Counted from the stretch's first letter, positions 34,530-46,109 are shown. The stretch: 64,000 nucleotides of DNA from Gnetum montanum (GCA_015680685.1 MNCI01033523.1:1-64000), one strand, 5' to 3'. Notes: a model not told the origin generated them from the sequence alone. Made by a program: numbers and translations.

Positions 34530-34890
34530 TTTTGTTTTTAGTTTAAAGCCTTGATAGGCTACATGCTAGTTTAAGGCCATAGCAAGAGGGTCAATGCTAG
34601 TTTTTGGCCATTTTAGGCCATTTGTTGCTAGTTTTAAGGCCATAGTAGGCCAAGATGGTTGTTTAAGGTCATTCTAGGCCAATTGTATTGCTATAATTTG
34701 AGGCCATTTAAGGCCACTATGATAGTTTAAGGCCATTCTAGGCCATGGCAATATTAAGGATGATAGTTTAAGGTTATCTTAGGTTGTGTATTACTATCTC
34801 TTTTATGGATGTGATTTCAATAGTTTAAGGCCATTTTGAGTCACATTGATAGGATTAATAGTGATGGTTTAAGGTCATTCTAGGACACAT
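34530..34890 (-). repeat. Element B second array (AGTTTAAGGCCATTCTAGGCC-type)
   Basis: About ten units of AGTTTAAGGCCATT(C/T)TAGGCCA in + notation, separated by variable spacers. The two half-sites (AAGGCCAT and TAGGCC) are partly palindromic. Two to three units of the same type are in C at about 25674-25735. Confidence 0.85.
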
Positions 34891-35149
34891 ATTGTTATCT
34901 CTCTTTTTTGTGATTTTTCTTTTATGAATGCATAAATAAGCAAACAAATACATAGACTATGCAAACCAATATGTAATAACATAAGAAAAAAAAAAGCAGA
35001 GAGGAATGTAACCTAAGCGAAACAAATGCGACATAAGAAAAAAAGTAAAACATATGGCACATGGAAGTGGATAGCGAGTAAGCATCCAACACATTTTGGG
35101 CCAAGGGGGTACATTAATCATGCAATTGCTTCCTAACTCGATGTGAATT

Positions 35150-35572
35150 AAGAGGCATTTAGGGCTTGGATTTTACTATCCAGCAGTCTCCTTGATCCTT
35201 GCTTACTACATCAAAGGGAAATTCTGCCCAAAGGGCATCCTCTGAGAGGTCATCAGCTTCTTCTATCTTTTCAAGTATTTCACCTCATACATCTCATCAT
35301 TTTCCATAGGCACATCCTCAGGAAATCTAACTTTCAACCCTTGCTCTATATGTATGTTATTTATGGCCAAAGGAATAATGTTATCACCATGGGTGTTAAC
35401 TTTTCCACCTTCATATAAGAGGTGGATTTCTTGATGAATTAGAAAGGATATGACTCATAATTGGGCTAGCCAAGGTCTACCCAATATTAAGTTAAAGCTT
35501 GGCATTTCCTCTATGTCAATGAATTTAGTAGTGGTGCAGAATTTCTCCCTGCTACAAAGGCTATGGTGATAG
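35150..35572 (-). pseudogene. Element B protease, C-terminal part
   Basis: On the reverse strand it reads TITIAFVAG, then after a frameshift IEEMPSFNLILGRPWLAQL, IHQEIHLLYEGGKVN and HGDN, homologous to C (LLGRPGLAQL, IHQEIHLPYEG). It is separated from the N-terminal part (37829-38009) by the solo LTR D. The frame is continuous through one copy of the GATAG target site. Confidence 0.88.
35568..35572 (+). repeat. Target-site duplication GATAG, left copy, solo LTR D
   Basis: GATAG here and at 37824-37828 flank TGTTGGCAC...CACCAACA. A single copy fits the uninterrupted protease frame of B (G-T-I-T-I). Confidence 0.93.
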
Positions 35573-37823
35573 TGTTGGCACATTTTAGGCCATTTCATGG
35601 AACAGGAGTTTCAGTATTTTTTAAAAAAAATAGAAGGAGAATAAAAAATATATATGCTTGAATTTACTAAAGATTCATACAAGTTACACGGTGATGAAAC
35701 ACATATATTTTTTACCTTATACATCGACCAAAGAGTGCAATATTTCGGCATATTTATGCGATGCTTATTGGGAGGACATTTAGAAAGGGATTAATTCAAC
35801 CATTTTATTAGCTCAGAGATGGTTTAGCGGTGGTGGTGGACGTGGAAATATACATGGCTTGGTCACATAAGTATATTGACGATAAATATTAATGGAGATA
35901 GGATCGGTCTTGATTTTCATGCAGGCCAGGCCAGATTCAATTGAAACTAATGAACAAAGATAGAGGCTATGTACCATGATAAATAATCTTAGGAATAGAG
36001 GTGCATCTTGTATTATAATGTGGCATATTTTAGGCATTGGGGAAACATTTTTTGGAAGCTAGAAAGATGGTATGCTTATTTTGAAAGTGGTGTTGTGGTT
36101 CTTATCAATATGGTAACCAAAAGTAAAATTATGAAAGCTATGATTGCCAGTAAAAAATGCTAAGAACCACCATGATAACCTCATATTTTGCTTGGGAATT
36201 TCATCAAATGCTTGCCATGCAAGGTTCAGTTTCCCTATTTTGACATACTGATAAACGATGAATCTGTAACCATAACATTCGTGAATCCTAATTTCATGGC
36301 CAAGGCTTGTAACAATAGGTGGTTTAATAGGTTTTGTGAAGTAACAGGTTGCAAAAAAATCCAATAAGCAAAATAGGGCTAAAACATAGGTGGTGGATGC
36401 AACACTCGGTAATGGATATGCGAGTAGGTTTCAAAAAAGGGCATCATTATTCAGCACTTGCGGTGGCAATTGTGTTATGGATACTGATGCATGGCGGCAA
36501 CATCACCGACGCCATGAACATTGCCACACTTGCAACATTGCTGGTATTTCAATGCCCTAAGTGCCACATTGGTAGTTATGTTGTGCATATCAGCAGTGTG
36601 AGAAACCAAGCCAGAGGTCCAGATTATCTCCTCTACAGTGCCTGTGCCTCTGCCTGTGGTAGATAGAAGACTTGGGATCACACACTTGGGGTCACACATT
36701 GTGAAAGATTACTTGTAAGATGACTGGCTATAGAAAAGATTTTAGCCTCTTTGTCATAGTCCTATGAGTTATGCTTATTTTTTTTATTTTTTAAAAATTG
36801 TTTAGCTAGTGGTTTAGATAGTATCATCCTTGGCAAGTAATTTTGGGATTTTTAGATTACTCTTATTGTTCTTATTGCCTGATAGAAAATTTCTATTAAA
36901 ATTTTACCATAGAAGCACTTGTGTTTGAAAGCCTTAAGAACATTTTAGTAGTAAATTTGGTTATTGTGCAACATATATGAACTGCTATTAAGATCATTGT
37001 AAGAGAGCCTCTGCTTGTAGTCATGCTGTTGAATGATTCAATAGTTAAGAGGGTTCAGAAAATATTTGGTATTTTGATGGGACTAGAATAGCTTCTTTTT
37101 ATCTTTAAAGTGAATCTCCATAGTATTTCAATCAGAGATTGTCAAGTCTTTTTAAGGTTCTATTGAATGCAATTGTTAGCATGCATTATCTAGCCAAAAT
37201 GGAGTCTCTTACATGATAGTTTACGCAGTAATTTTCTGGTAACATAGTAGGATTGTCTTGAAGAAATTGCTTATTTGAGCCTTGGAAGTTTGAACAATTC
37301 ATAGATATTGAATTTGGGATAGCTTTATTGTGAAGTGTTTACTCGTATCATTTTACCTTGTTTAAATATTTGAGGTCCACACAAATCTACTTTCTTTTCT
37401 GTCTATTTCCATCGAATCTTGCTCTATTTCTAGTTTTCTTGTGGAACTATCTCTTTCTCTAGGGAAAATGAGAAGTAGATTCACAGAGTTATGCTCTAAT
37501 GTTTTTGCAAAATTTTATTTGTTACAAGTAGGTATTATAAGCACCGCATAGACTAGGCAATTGAACAAAATAGGAACTCTCAACAACTCATAGTACTTGG
37601 CAAAGTTGGTTGAATCTCTTTAAGATAAGTCATTTGTAGTTTACACACAATGCAATCATTTCATATTTCATAACCACACACCGCAACAGCACACACACAT
37701 ACTCACATTAACTACTGTGTCTATTTGGAGGTATTTGGGCCTTGGTGTTGCCAGAGACCAGCAAGCACCTAGATCTTGTTCAAGGACACTCGCTGGCAGT
37801 CGTGTCCGAAATGGTCACCAACA
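35573..37823. mobile_element. Solo LTR D (2251 bp) inside the element B protease
   Basis: It begins TGTTGGCAC and ends GTCACCAACA, perfect TGTTGG/CCAACA inverted ends, flanked by a perfect 5-bp target duplication. Its two ends are not direct repeats of each other and it contains no gag or pol, so it is a solo LTR, or a short non-autonomous LTR-class insertion. Transcription direction could not be fixed. It belongs to no other LTR family recognised in this window. It carries a PPR-like fragment on the reverse strand (36059-36450). Confidence 0.85.
36059..36450 (-). pseudogene. Fragment resembling a pentatricopeptide-repeat (PPR) protein gene
   Basis: PPR proteins bind organellar RNA through tandem 35-residue helical repeats. 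In the 101-codon frame 36364-36059 the stretch YVKIGKLNLAWQAFDEIPKQ followed by NM and SWW closely resembles the plant PPR consensus (YxKCGxLxxARxxFDEMPxRN then VxSWN). In another frame just upstream, LLLQALAMKLGF resembles the HAxAxKxGF end of a preceding repeat, implying one frameshift. About two repeats remain where genes of this family usually have ten or more, and no start or organelle-targeting region is recognisable. It lies wholly inside LTR D, which suggests capture of a host gene piece. The match is by eye; a chance resemblance cannot be excluded. Confidence 0.55.
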
Positions 37824-37828
37824 GATAG
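37824..37828 (+). repeat. Target-site duplication GATAG, right copy, solo LTR D
   Basis: Perfect match to 35568-35572, directly after the terminal CCAACA of D. Confidence 0.93.
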
Positions 37829-38460
37829 TACCCCTGACGATGATATGTGACCCATTGAAGGATTTCAGACATGTGGTTTTCATTGGCCTAATTTGATCAA
37901 CAAGGCCTAACTTATTCACAATGGTGTATGGTATAACATTTATTGCTACTCCATGGTTAATATGCACTTTGCAAATCTTGCATTTCTTGACATGTATGGT
38001 GATGAACATGGGAGCTATTATACCTTGCCACTCTCAGGGTTGACTTTGATTGCTCCATTGCAAAATGCTAAAGATGTGGAACTTGTTTCCTATGGTGCAA
38101 GGGGCAACATCACTACATGGATGAAGTTCTCATCTACAAGGATGTCCTCCATGATAGGAATGGAAGTTAACATCCATACTAGTGTTTCGCAGTGGGTAGA
38201 TGAGGTCATGAATAGGTCATACAAGCTTAATGATGTGTTCTTCTATTTTAGTTCTTGTTTAACTTGGGCTAATGCATCCACAAAGTCTTTTCCATTAGCC
38301 ATGTTTTTGCTAGCCTTGACTTCTTCCATGTGGCCTAAGAGATGGATCTCTTACAAAGGAAACCTAGGCTTGATTTGCTTGGTTTTTTTAGGGGCCTCAA
38401 TGCTCCCTTGGAATTTGCTCATCATGGCCATAGATATGAGAATTGATTTTTAAAAACCTA
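37829..38460 (-). pseudogene. Element B protease N-terminal part and preceding block
   Basis: On the reverse strand, after EDILV..-like sequence homologous to the EDILANEASIH block of C, the frame 38009-37829 reads VHINHGVAINVIPYTIV, KLGLVDQI and FNGSHIIV. The active-site position reads N-H-G instead of the D-D-G of A and C, so catalytic Asp is lost. The protease continues at 35572 after solo LTR D. Confidence 0.85.
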
Positions 38461-39559
38461 GCACTCTTTGATCTTGATGTTGCCTAGTCATCTTTTCTAC
38501 AAGACACTCATTAGGTCTCCAATGCTACTACCTTGAGGACTTACCAATGTTGCTAGCAAGGTTTCCTCTTAGAAAGGATGAAACTAATGTGTTGGTAACT
38601 ATTGGGTTTTGGGCACGTGAGGGGCTCACATGCTATGACACTTGGACGATGAAGGATGGTTGAATTATTGTTGTTGATGCAACTTGTGGGGGAACCCTAA
38701 CTACAAAGGGTGTAGTAGGTGCCTAAGGTGGCACTCTAATGATGAAAGGGGCCCGCAAACACATGGGGGATGATGGGACACTTAAGGTACTAGAGGGCAT
38801 CCAAACCACAAATGGCTACTGCATTGATTCTAGGCTTTCATCAATACTAATAGTATTTATGACATAGCTAGCATCATCTACCTTCAGAGCATCGTTGTAC
38901 ACCCTCATAGACTAGTTTTGAAGCTTGACTAGGTTTCCAATGACAAGTACCAGCTCATCTCTATTAATCATCCTTTGTATATCACCCTACAAGGCTATGC
39001 AAAAATTAGTGTTATGGCTAGGCAATTGGTATTAGTGGCAAAATCAATATAGCCTAAAATGCCTTGGGACTAGGGGTTCATTTGGTGTTGCTGACATGGG
39101 ATTTCTTAGTAGCACAATACCTATCATGTTTTTTGTGAGCATCCTCAAACATTTTCTTATATTGGATGCATTTAGCTTTCAATGGTTGGTCCAATAGCTT
39201 TGAAGGATTTAGCAACAATGGGGTATACTTAGAGTGATCCTTGCACTCAAAGTTGGGCCATTGAATAGCTTGCATTGTGGCCATCAAGGATGTAGGCTAG
39301 TTTCTCACCTTAGCAATAGAGTTGGTAGCTTTGCTATTGGCTCAGGCTTTGGGTTACTTAGTCATTTTCCTTTGGTTGGTTTCTTTTGTCTCTTTGGCCA
39401 CAATTGTGACTGTTGCATTTTTTCTTCCCCTATCCTTATCTCTTTTTGCACACTAGTTCTTATTGGCCACATAGGCCAAGTCCTTGCTAGCTTCTACCAT
39501 ATCCTCTATGCTATTAATTTGAGCAAATGCTTGGCTTAGAGACTACAGACCTAGGTACT
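38461..39559 (-). pseudogene. Element B gag C-terminal part and linker
   Basis: The stretch 39287-39078 reads PNFECKDHSKYTPLLLNPSKLLDQ, homologous to C (PNFQDKDHSKYIPLP). The zinc-knuckle region is at about 39040-38960, with CH and C residues partly retained and QRMINRDELVL following. The linker (about 38825-38642) carries PFVVWMP, PFIIRVPP, PFVVRVPP and related repeats. Frameshifts and stops are frequent. The N-terminal part of the same gag is at 48220-46740, beyond element E. Confidence 0.83.
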
Positions 39560-40356
39560 TGATGAGTGGTGAGGTACCCCTACACTCAACCATACAAATA
39601 CGAGCATCTCACGTGCGATCCAATCGAACTCCAAGGACTAAGTGCTTGCACATCTTAATGGAACACTTAAGGGTTAATCAATCGTTGTCTTCCCAAACTT
39701 GTATTTTCATAGTTGTATGGTTAAGTAAGTTTGAGGTATGTGATTTTTATACTTTTTATCTTTTTAATGTCTTATGCTAATGAGGGAAGGTGAAGAGAAC
39801 TAAATGACTAACTTTTGTTAACTATTCGCTAACTAAGTTCTAATTGTTCCTAACACCAGTACCCATTCCCACTTTTCGCACACATCCTAAACTAGTGTAA
39901 CACTACTAGGATTACCAAACGCTAATCGTTACTGGGTTACCAAGCACTACACACATGCTCAAAGTGGTCATACTGAGTGTACTTAACTAGGAGAGTTAAG
40001 GGTTGAGAGAGATATTAATTAACAAGGAAAGCATTTAAATATTCAACAATAATTAATTTCTATTTAGCTTATTCTATATGTTGCAAAGTTTATCATAAAT
40101 TTTTTATTTATTTCCATACACAAATATGTGCTCAAGTACAATTTTCTCGAATAAAGATCCGTTAATTTTAGGACTCCTACTATCGGCACACAGGAATTAT
40201 TCTAACTCTGGAATGGTAAAACTCCAAGAGTTTACCTAAGGGTCTAAAACTAACTGCCTAAAACAGGGGAAGCCACCTCTTATTTATAGATAATAATATG
40301 GAATGCGATATCGCGTACAAAATATCATGGGGCAGACACGATATCATGGCTCATCA
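39560..40356 (-). repeat. Element E 3' LTR (797 bp)
   Basis: It starts TGATGAGTGGT and ends GGCTCATCA (TGATGA/TCATCA inverted ends). It aligns with 45814-46739 over its length: CCATACAAATACGAG, GGAACACTTAAGGGTTAATC, CAAATATGTGCTCAAGTAC and CACCTCTTATTTATAG. Confidence 0.9.
40281..40288 (-). promoter_or_regulatory. TATAAATA box, element E 3' LTR
   Basis: TATAAATA on the reverse strand, about 70 bp inside the LTR start, so U3 is very short. The same site in the other LTR is at 46693-46700. Confidence 0.65.
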
Positions 40357-40562
40357 TACCCCCATGACTAAATGAAAACTGGTCCTTGAGTTCCTTACAA
40401 AATATTGGGAAGGTATGGGATTATTGACTTGAATGACACTAATGGTGAATGGGATGACATGTGAATGGATCATCATTGCAATACATGGAAATATTAGTGT
40501 TCATGACCACAAGAGTGAACACTATAGACATTTGAAATCCATCCTTATTTTGTACCTCAAAA

Positions 40563-40629
<67 letters not shown>

Positions 40630-42673
40630 AGATGTGTTGCTACCAATGCCAAGATTAAATCTTTCATTGTTCATCCATAGCTGTGCCATCGATCTTGTTC
40701 CTTGTATGACTATTCAAATACCAGCCCATCCTAAGTGTTTCCTCTAGTTCTAGTCCATTGTTGTATGATTGCCATCTATACACACAACATAGTCACATAT
40801 TATCAAGGGTAAATAAATCACACTGTAGTTAATACCTTGCCTTTGTGTAAGGTCCATTGGTAGAGTTGTGATATGGCTAATACAAACTTTGAAGATATAA
40901 CACTGGTGACTACCCAAGGTGTAGGGGTTAGGAGGAAATCGAAAAAATTAGACCAGGACCCCCATGACTAAGAGCAATCCCCTAGTAGCGATAGAATGGA
41001 AAAATATAAGGAATAAGAAAGAGGGATAAAAATAAACAATGAAAATGCCAATAAAATGGATGTCATAGGTGGAAATGAAAAAAATAAATGTTGATTGCAG
41101 CAATTTTTAAGGAAAAGAAGTTAACTGATGCACCAATTAGGAATGCTAGTGGGTCCTCCCCAAAGTAGGTTTATGCCCTTTAATTCCCTGACAATCCCAC
41201 ATTCAAAAATTCTATAGGCTCTGGAAATGTCATGTGGAAGCAAAAGTTAAAGTCTTAACCACAAGAATTTACCAAAAAAAAAAATGTATTAACCAAATAT
41301 AGACTACTAATATAGCCAGCAATGAGGTGGAAAAATAGAGAAAGAATGATGAGGAGAAGAGAATGGAATGGAGTCTTAAAAACAAGATGGTGTACAACCC
41401 CTTGTGTGTTTATGGTTAATGTGACTTAGTAGATCTCATTACAAATCTAGCCTCAAACAATCCACATCCAGTGACTTCACATTAATACACTTGGCCAATC
41501 CATCCACTTGAAGTAGCAAAAATGCTTCCACCAAAGAGTCACCACCATTTCGAAGAAATAAGAAAGAAAAGAGAAGGAAGTGAGAGAGGGCCTTAGTTAG
41601 AGGGAATATGTTTGTTTAGTTCCATAACTAGTTCTTTTAGCCTAGATGATTATTTTTTCTAAGGGGTGTTCTTTGAATTCTTTTTGTTTTTTTGTTTTTT
41701 TTTATATTTTTCATGAGAACCACACCATGCAAATACTTTTTATTTTTATTAGCTCAGCGTCCTCATAATCGAGAAATGTCGAAATGGTAAGGATAACACA
41801 AGAAGAAAACATCCAAGAACCTAAGAGAATGGCTAGCACAAATGCATCAAATCCCTTTGAAGTCATACCCTTTTCAATCCTTGAGTCCTTCCATAGTTTG
41901 AGAAATGCCTAGTCATCAATTTGTTGATAGTTCTATTATTTAAAGAAAGGGACTGTACATTTCCAAGTCAAGAGAGACCATAGAAATTCATGGATGCATG
42001 GATGACATGGACTCATTGCCTATTATATCAAAAGAACCATACCTTAGTATCAGCATTATAACTCAAAGGTAAAAACCAAACATTAGCAATTAATGGAATA
42101 CAGTTCATACCACCATCAGAAGCACTTATTAGGTGAAAAACCTAAAAAAATAAACAACAAAAAAAGAAATGAAAGAGTATAAATGATGTTGCAAAATAAA
42201 AACAAGAAAATATAAAGAAATTTGTAAAAAAAAAACTTAAAAAGGAACTAAGGAACTCAATTGATTAGTAGAGGTGGCCATCTCCCACATGACTGTGTTG
42301 AAGGGAGGAGATCCAAAATAATGAGTAGGGTCATCCTCTCTCTGAGGTATTATGTGCATTGATCATTCTAGATTCATGGTAAGGTTTTTTCTATTGCACA
42401 TTGACTAAATTTTTTTTAGGAGTTTCCAACTTCTCCCAATTGATGTTTTCAGGTTAAGTTTGGAAGTTGGCGATGCTCTTTCTCCAATGCATCTATGCCT
42501 TCGACATGAATGCAAGTTTTTTCCTTAGTTAGTTCCATGCATGTTGGTGAGTTTCTCTCTTGATCAACTATCAACCACTAGGTGTCTTCTTGTTGTGTGG
42601 TTGCTACATATAGGAATTTTTGTATGTCAATTTCTTGTACACACCGGTTGCATGCAGGCAATGTTGAACATTC
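40357..42673 (-). other. Element E 3' non-coding region
   Basis: No reverse transcriptase, RNase H or integrase motif is seen in either orientation. It is purine-rich in + notation with a long (AG)n tract near its left end. Confidence 0.65.
40566..40625 (+). repeat. (AG)30 microsatellite
   Basis: Sixty bp of uninterrupted AG. It is responsible for an Arg-Glu repeat in a spurious + strand open frame. Confidence 0.95.
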
Positions 42674-43396
42674 CTATACGCATTCATACCCTGTATCACT
42701 GTATGTGATGCATGGAACTTTCTTCTTCTCGATCTTCCCAAAATTGTTTTCCTTAGATATTTCTAGGGAAAGATTGTAGATTCCTAGGAACGCATTTATG
42801 GTATTTAGCCATGCCCTTCCCATTATTATGGGGAAGTCCCCTTTATCATTGTTTACTGGTATCACTAGGAAATTAGCTAGGTATGACCACCCACACATAG
42901 TGGTAACAATGTCCTTCACTAGTCCCAAGGAAACAATGATGGACTAGTCAGCTAGCTCTAGGTGAATATTTCTCTTCTTTAATGGAGGTAGGTTCCAAGC
43001 TTTGTACATCTCTTACAATATTAAGTTGACTCTAGAACCTGAGTCCAGAAGAGCTTTATAGGGTTCATTCCCAGCAACTTGGACATAGATTAGAGGGATT
43101 CTAAGGTCAAAGAATTTCTTGGGAAGGTGGCCCTCCTTAATCCAGTCAGTAAAAACATGTGTTAACATAACCGTGTGCATTGGGCTCAATTTTTGATTTG
43201 AAGGGAGCTCTGAAGCCTTATTTGATGGAGGGGCGTTTAGAGGTTCAACTGCTTGTGGTTGTGAGGGCTTGGATGGATTATTGGTTCTGAATAAAGTTCT
43301 TCTCTTCACACGATTTTTAGAACCAGTAGTGGTTTGAAGATTCACAACCCTCATAGCATTACGTTGCTGCGGTTGAGTAGGAAATTTCCCTTGCAT
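42674..43396 (-). pseudogene. Element E aspartic protease
   Basis: It would process Gag. The 127-codon frame 43396-43013 has a Pro/Gln/Asn-rich N part, then a protease core: LPKKFFDLRIPLIYVQVAG, then YKALLDSGSRVNLI with the catalytic D-S-G intact. The chain continues after a short break in the frame 42928-42674 with GLVKDIV, FLVIPVNND, FPIIMGRAWLNTINAFL (the I-(I/L)-G-R flap/core block) and LEISKEN. These blocks match plant gypsy retropepsins (LLDSGAxxNLxP, then GxVxDVxV, then PIILGRPFL). The domain is nearly complete with few lesions. Confidence 0.88.
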
Positions 43397-45250
43397 TGCT
43401 GGAGCGGGTGGTAATGGAGCTATTTGTGTGAGAGTTGTGGATGGCTTTGGAGGATGGAATGTCTATATACTCTCAAGCTTGGTAGTGATGTTGTGGTGTA
43501 ACGTGACCAACAAAGTCATGGAGAGATTAGCTCCTGCATGTAAGAGCCATATGGATCCAGTTGCTAGTAGGGGTATTGTTGCCTTCGTGGTGGCATCCCC
43601 CATGACTATGGGTATTGCCACTGTTGATGTTGCCCAATAGGTTGTGGTGGAGTTTCACTTGGATAATACATTGAAGGTTGGTGGAACTGCCTTGGGTTAC
43701 CTTAGAGATAAGGTAACTGTCGGGGTACTTACCATTTGTTAAGTGGTGGGTTGAGTGCATATACCCTAGACTCTTGTAGATGTGAGATTACTAGGAAAAA
43801 TCACTTAGGATGGTCATATTGGCATATATCACATCCACCATCATTGTTTGTATCTAAATCCACAACCTCTTCAGTGATGGCCATTTACCCTTACCTCTAT
43901 TACATGCATTGTCCACTTCTCTCTTTTTCTTTTTTCATAGTAACTACCTCGATCTCTAGACTCCTCTATGATTTTAAGAACAGTTTCAAACCTACTATCC
44001 AGGGAGTCCCACATTTGGTCTACCTTTGCCAACACTTCTATTTTAAATTTTTGGAGTAGCAAGGTTTTTCTATTTACCATCTCTTTGAGTGGTGACTCTT
44101 CCTCCTCACAAAATCTTACTTCCCTTTTTTGCAGGGAAGGATCTCGATTGTACTCTTTTGCAGTTTCTCTCTTACGTAGCTCCCCTTCTTCCTTAGCTAC
44201 TTGCTCTAGAAATCTATGAACTTGACGGGACCTAAGCTCTGATAATCTTCCTTGGGAATATGTTCCAAGGGTTCTCCTAGTTTCATGCTTAATTCCATCT
44301 ATGAGATGGTGTAGTTGATGCCACTACGAATAATCATGGCCCAAGAAACGATGTAATAGTGCATAATAATGGTCCATTGCAGCATCCAAGGATTCATGAT
44401 TTCCCTACTTCCATCCTTGGATTTTCTTTTGGAGGTAAGACATTTGGGAGTACATTTGGTACTTATCATTAAATAGTTCTAACATTGTACTCCATCTCTG
44501 AATGGATTCTGACTCTAAGGACCTATACTAGCTTTCCACTTCTTTCACTAGTTTCCTTGGGAACAACTTCAGTTTTTGCCACTCGTTTTCTCTGTTTTGC
44601 AAGGCACATGCATCGTGGAATGCTTGTAAGTGATTTTGAGGATCAAGATTGTATCCCCCCTCAAACCATGGGATGTTATTCATGTCTAACCTCTTAATCC
44701 TACTATCATTTTGCTACCTTATGGGAATTCTTATGGCCTCCGTTGTATCTAACATGCTTCTAGTTACGAGTAGGGGTTCTTTGTGGTCATCTTTTTCATA
44801 GAATCTATGATGTTTACATAGTTCCATACTCTCCCTTCTTCCATGCCTCGATTCCTTAGAGTGCCCTTGTCCTTGTTCTCGACTATCTCATCTATGTTTT
44901 TCACTCTATTTACCTTTATCCTCACGGTTAGTTTCCTTATGACTATGACTGGATATAGAAGGAGAGGGTGAATGTGATGATGAAGGTGAAGGAGAAGGAG
45001 AACCATCATCATGATGGTGTTTTCTACCTTCTCTTCTATGGTCTTGACCCTGATCGTGATTATGATCAGAACGTCTGCCCTTATCATGTATTTCTGTTCC
45101 CTTGTTGAACACTTCATGTTCGTGGGAATCAGAACCAGGGTTGTGAATTGTGGAGTGTAGGTTCTGATACACCACCTCCTAAACATTGTTAGGAGAAGGA
45201 ATATTTTTTGGTGGAGAACCTGTTGAAATAGGTTCAACACCCTCAATTTC
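43397..45250 (-). pseudogene. Element E gag
   Basis: On the reverse strand a charged His/Ser/Pro/Arg-rich segment (about 45175-44906) precedes a gag capsid core at about 44680-44380. The core reads AFHDACALQN, KLFPRKLVKEVESWY, IQRWSTMLELFNDKY and LDAAMDHYYALL, which fits the retrotransposon gag family (FxxxL..A..WY...W..L...F...Y). A Glu/Lys/Arg-rich helical stretch (44220-43870) follows. A possible degraded metal-binding Cys/His cluster is near 43850-43800. Several stops and frameshifts are present. The low similarity to A, B and C gag places E in another family. Confidence 0.8.
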
Positions 45251-45795
45251 GCTCAAGACATGCGGAACGTTATGGGGCCATTTACCCTTTGAGGATATAT
45301 GATATCTCTCCTGTTGCAAGTCCCTTTGATGTTGTGCTTCTGTGGGATGGTAGTCCCTTGTGTCATGATCACATGCAACATACTATACATACAAAGATGA
45401 CATGCCTATTTGTGAGAGAGCACAAAGAAGCATGTTGGGGACTGATCGATCTGGGGGTAACACAATGTTACCTTCCAAGTCTATCCAACATAGTTATTGA
45501 TCTTGATGGAGAATAAAGGTAAAGTCAAGTACATACTCATCGTGAAGAATATATACCACAAAAAACTATTGAGGAATTAGCAGATCTGGGTTATGTGGAT
45601 TACGCCACCGACTGTCTCTTTTATTAGTCCTAGGCGATGAAATGCTCTTATGTGCAGAAGAAGACATTTTGGTCTCGTTCGGTGTGCAATTTACTATTGT
45701 CTTATCTTTTCTTGATTAATCCTAAAGGGTTCATTCTAGCATCCCAATGATATGGATGATTTCCTATGTTCCACGTAGCACAAAAACAACTATGC
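45251..45795 (-). other. Element E leader
   Basis: Sequence between gag and the primer-binding site. No domain seen. Confidence 0.5.
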
Positions 45796-45813
45796 CCTCG
45801 GAAATGGTGCCAA
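45796..45813 (-). promoter_or_regulatory. Primer-binding site of element E
   Basis: Directly inside the 5' LTR the reverse strand reads TTGGCACCATTTCCGAGG. It begins TGG after one T and resembles the common plant gypsy site TGGCGCCGTTGCCGGGG. It is also present in the duplicated copy at about 45954-45971. Confidence 0.7.
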
Positions 45814-46109
45814 TGATGAGTGGTAAGATACCCCTACACTGAACCATACAAATACGAGTGTCTCATGCATGATCTAGTCGAACTCCAAGGAATAAGTGCT
45901 TTCATGCCTTAATGGAACACTTAAGGGTTAATCAATCGTTGTCTTCCCAAANTCCTCGGAAATGGTGCCAATGATGAGTGGTAAGATACCCCTACACTCA
46001 ACCATACAAATACGAGTGTCTCATGCATGATCTAGTCGAACTCCAAGGAATAAGTGCTTTCATGCCTTAATGGAACACTTAAGGGTTAATCAATCGTTGT
46101 CTTCCCAAA
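45796..46109. repeat. 156-bp near-perfect duplication flanking a single N
   Basis: 45796-45951 and 45954-46109 differ at about one base and are separated by the N at 45952. The 3' LTR of E has one copy, so this is most likely unmerged overlapping contig ends. It artificially doubles the first 140 bp of the LTR and the primer site. Confidence 0.9.

Noticed and set aside
36059-36450. A functional PPR gene
   Set aside because: Only about two repeats remain, a frameshift separates them, and the piece lies inside a solo LTR.
35573-37823. D as a DNA transposon
   Set aside because: TG...CA ends with only six complementary terminal bases and a 5-bp target duplication fit an LTR; there are no long terminal inverted repeats or transposase.
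37953-38453. 166-codon + strand open frame
   Set aside because: It is the complement of the gag-protease coding part of element B, whose reverse-strand homology to A and C is clear.
40433-40747. 104-codon open frame with a long Arg-Glu repeat
   Set aside because: The repeat is simply the (AG)30 microsatellite in translation; flanking residues show no domain.
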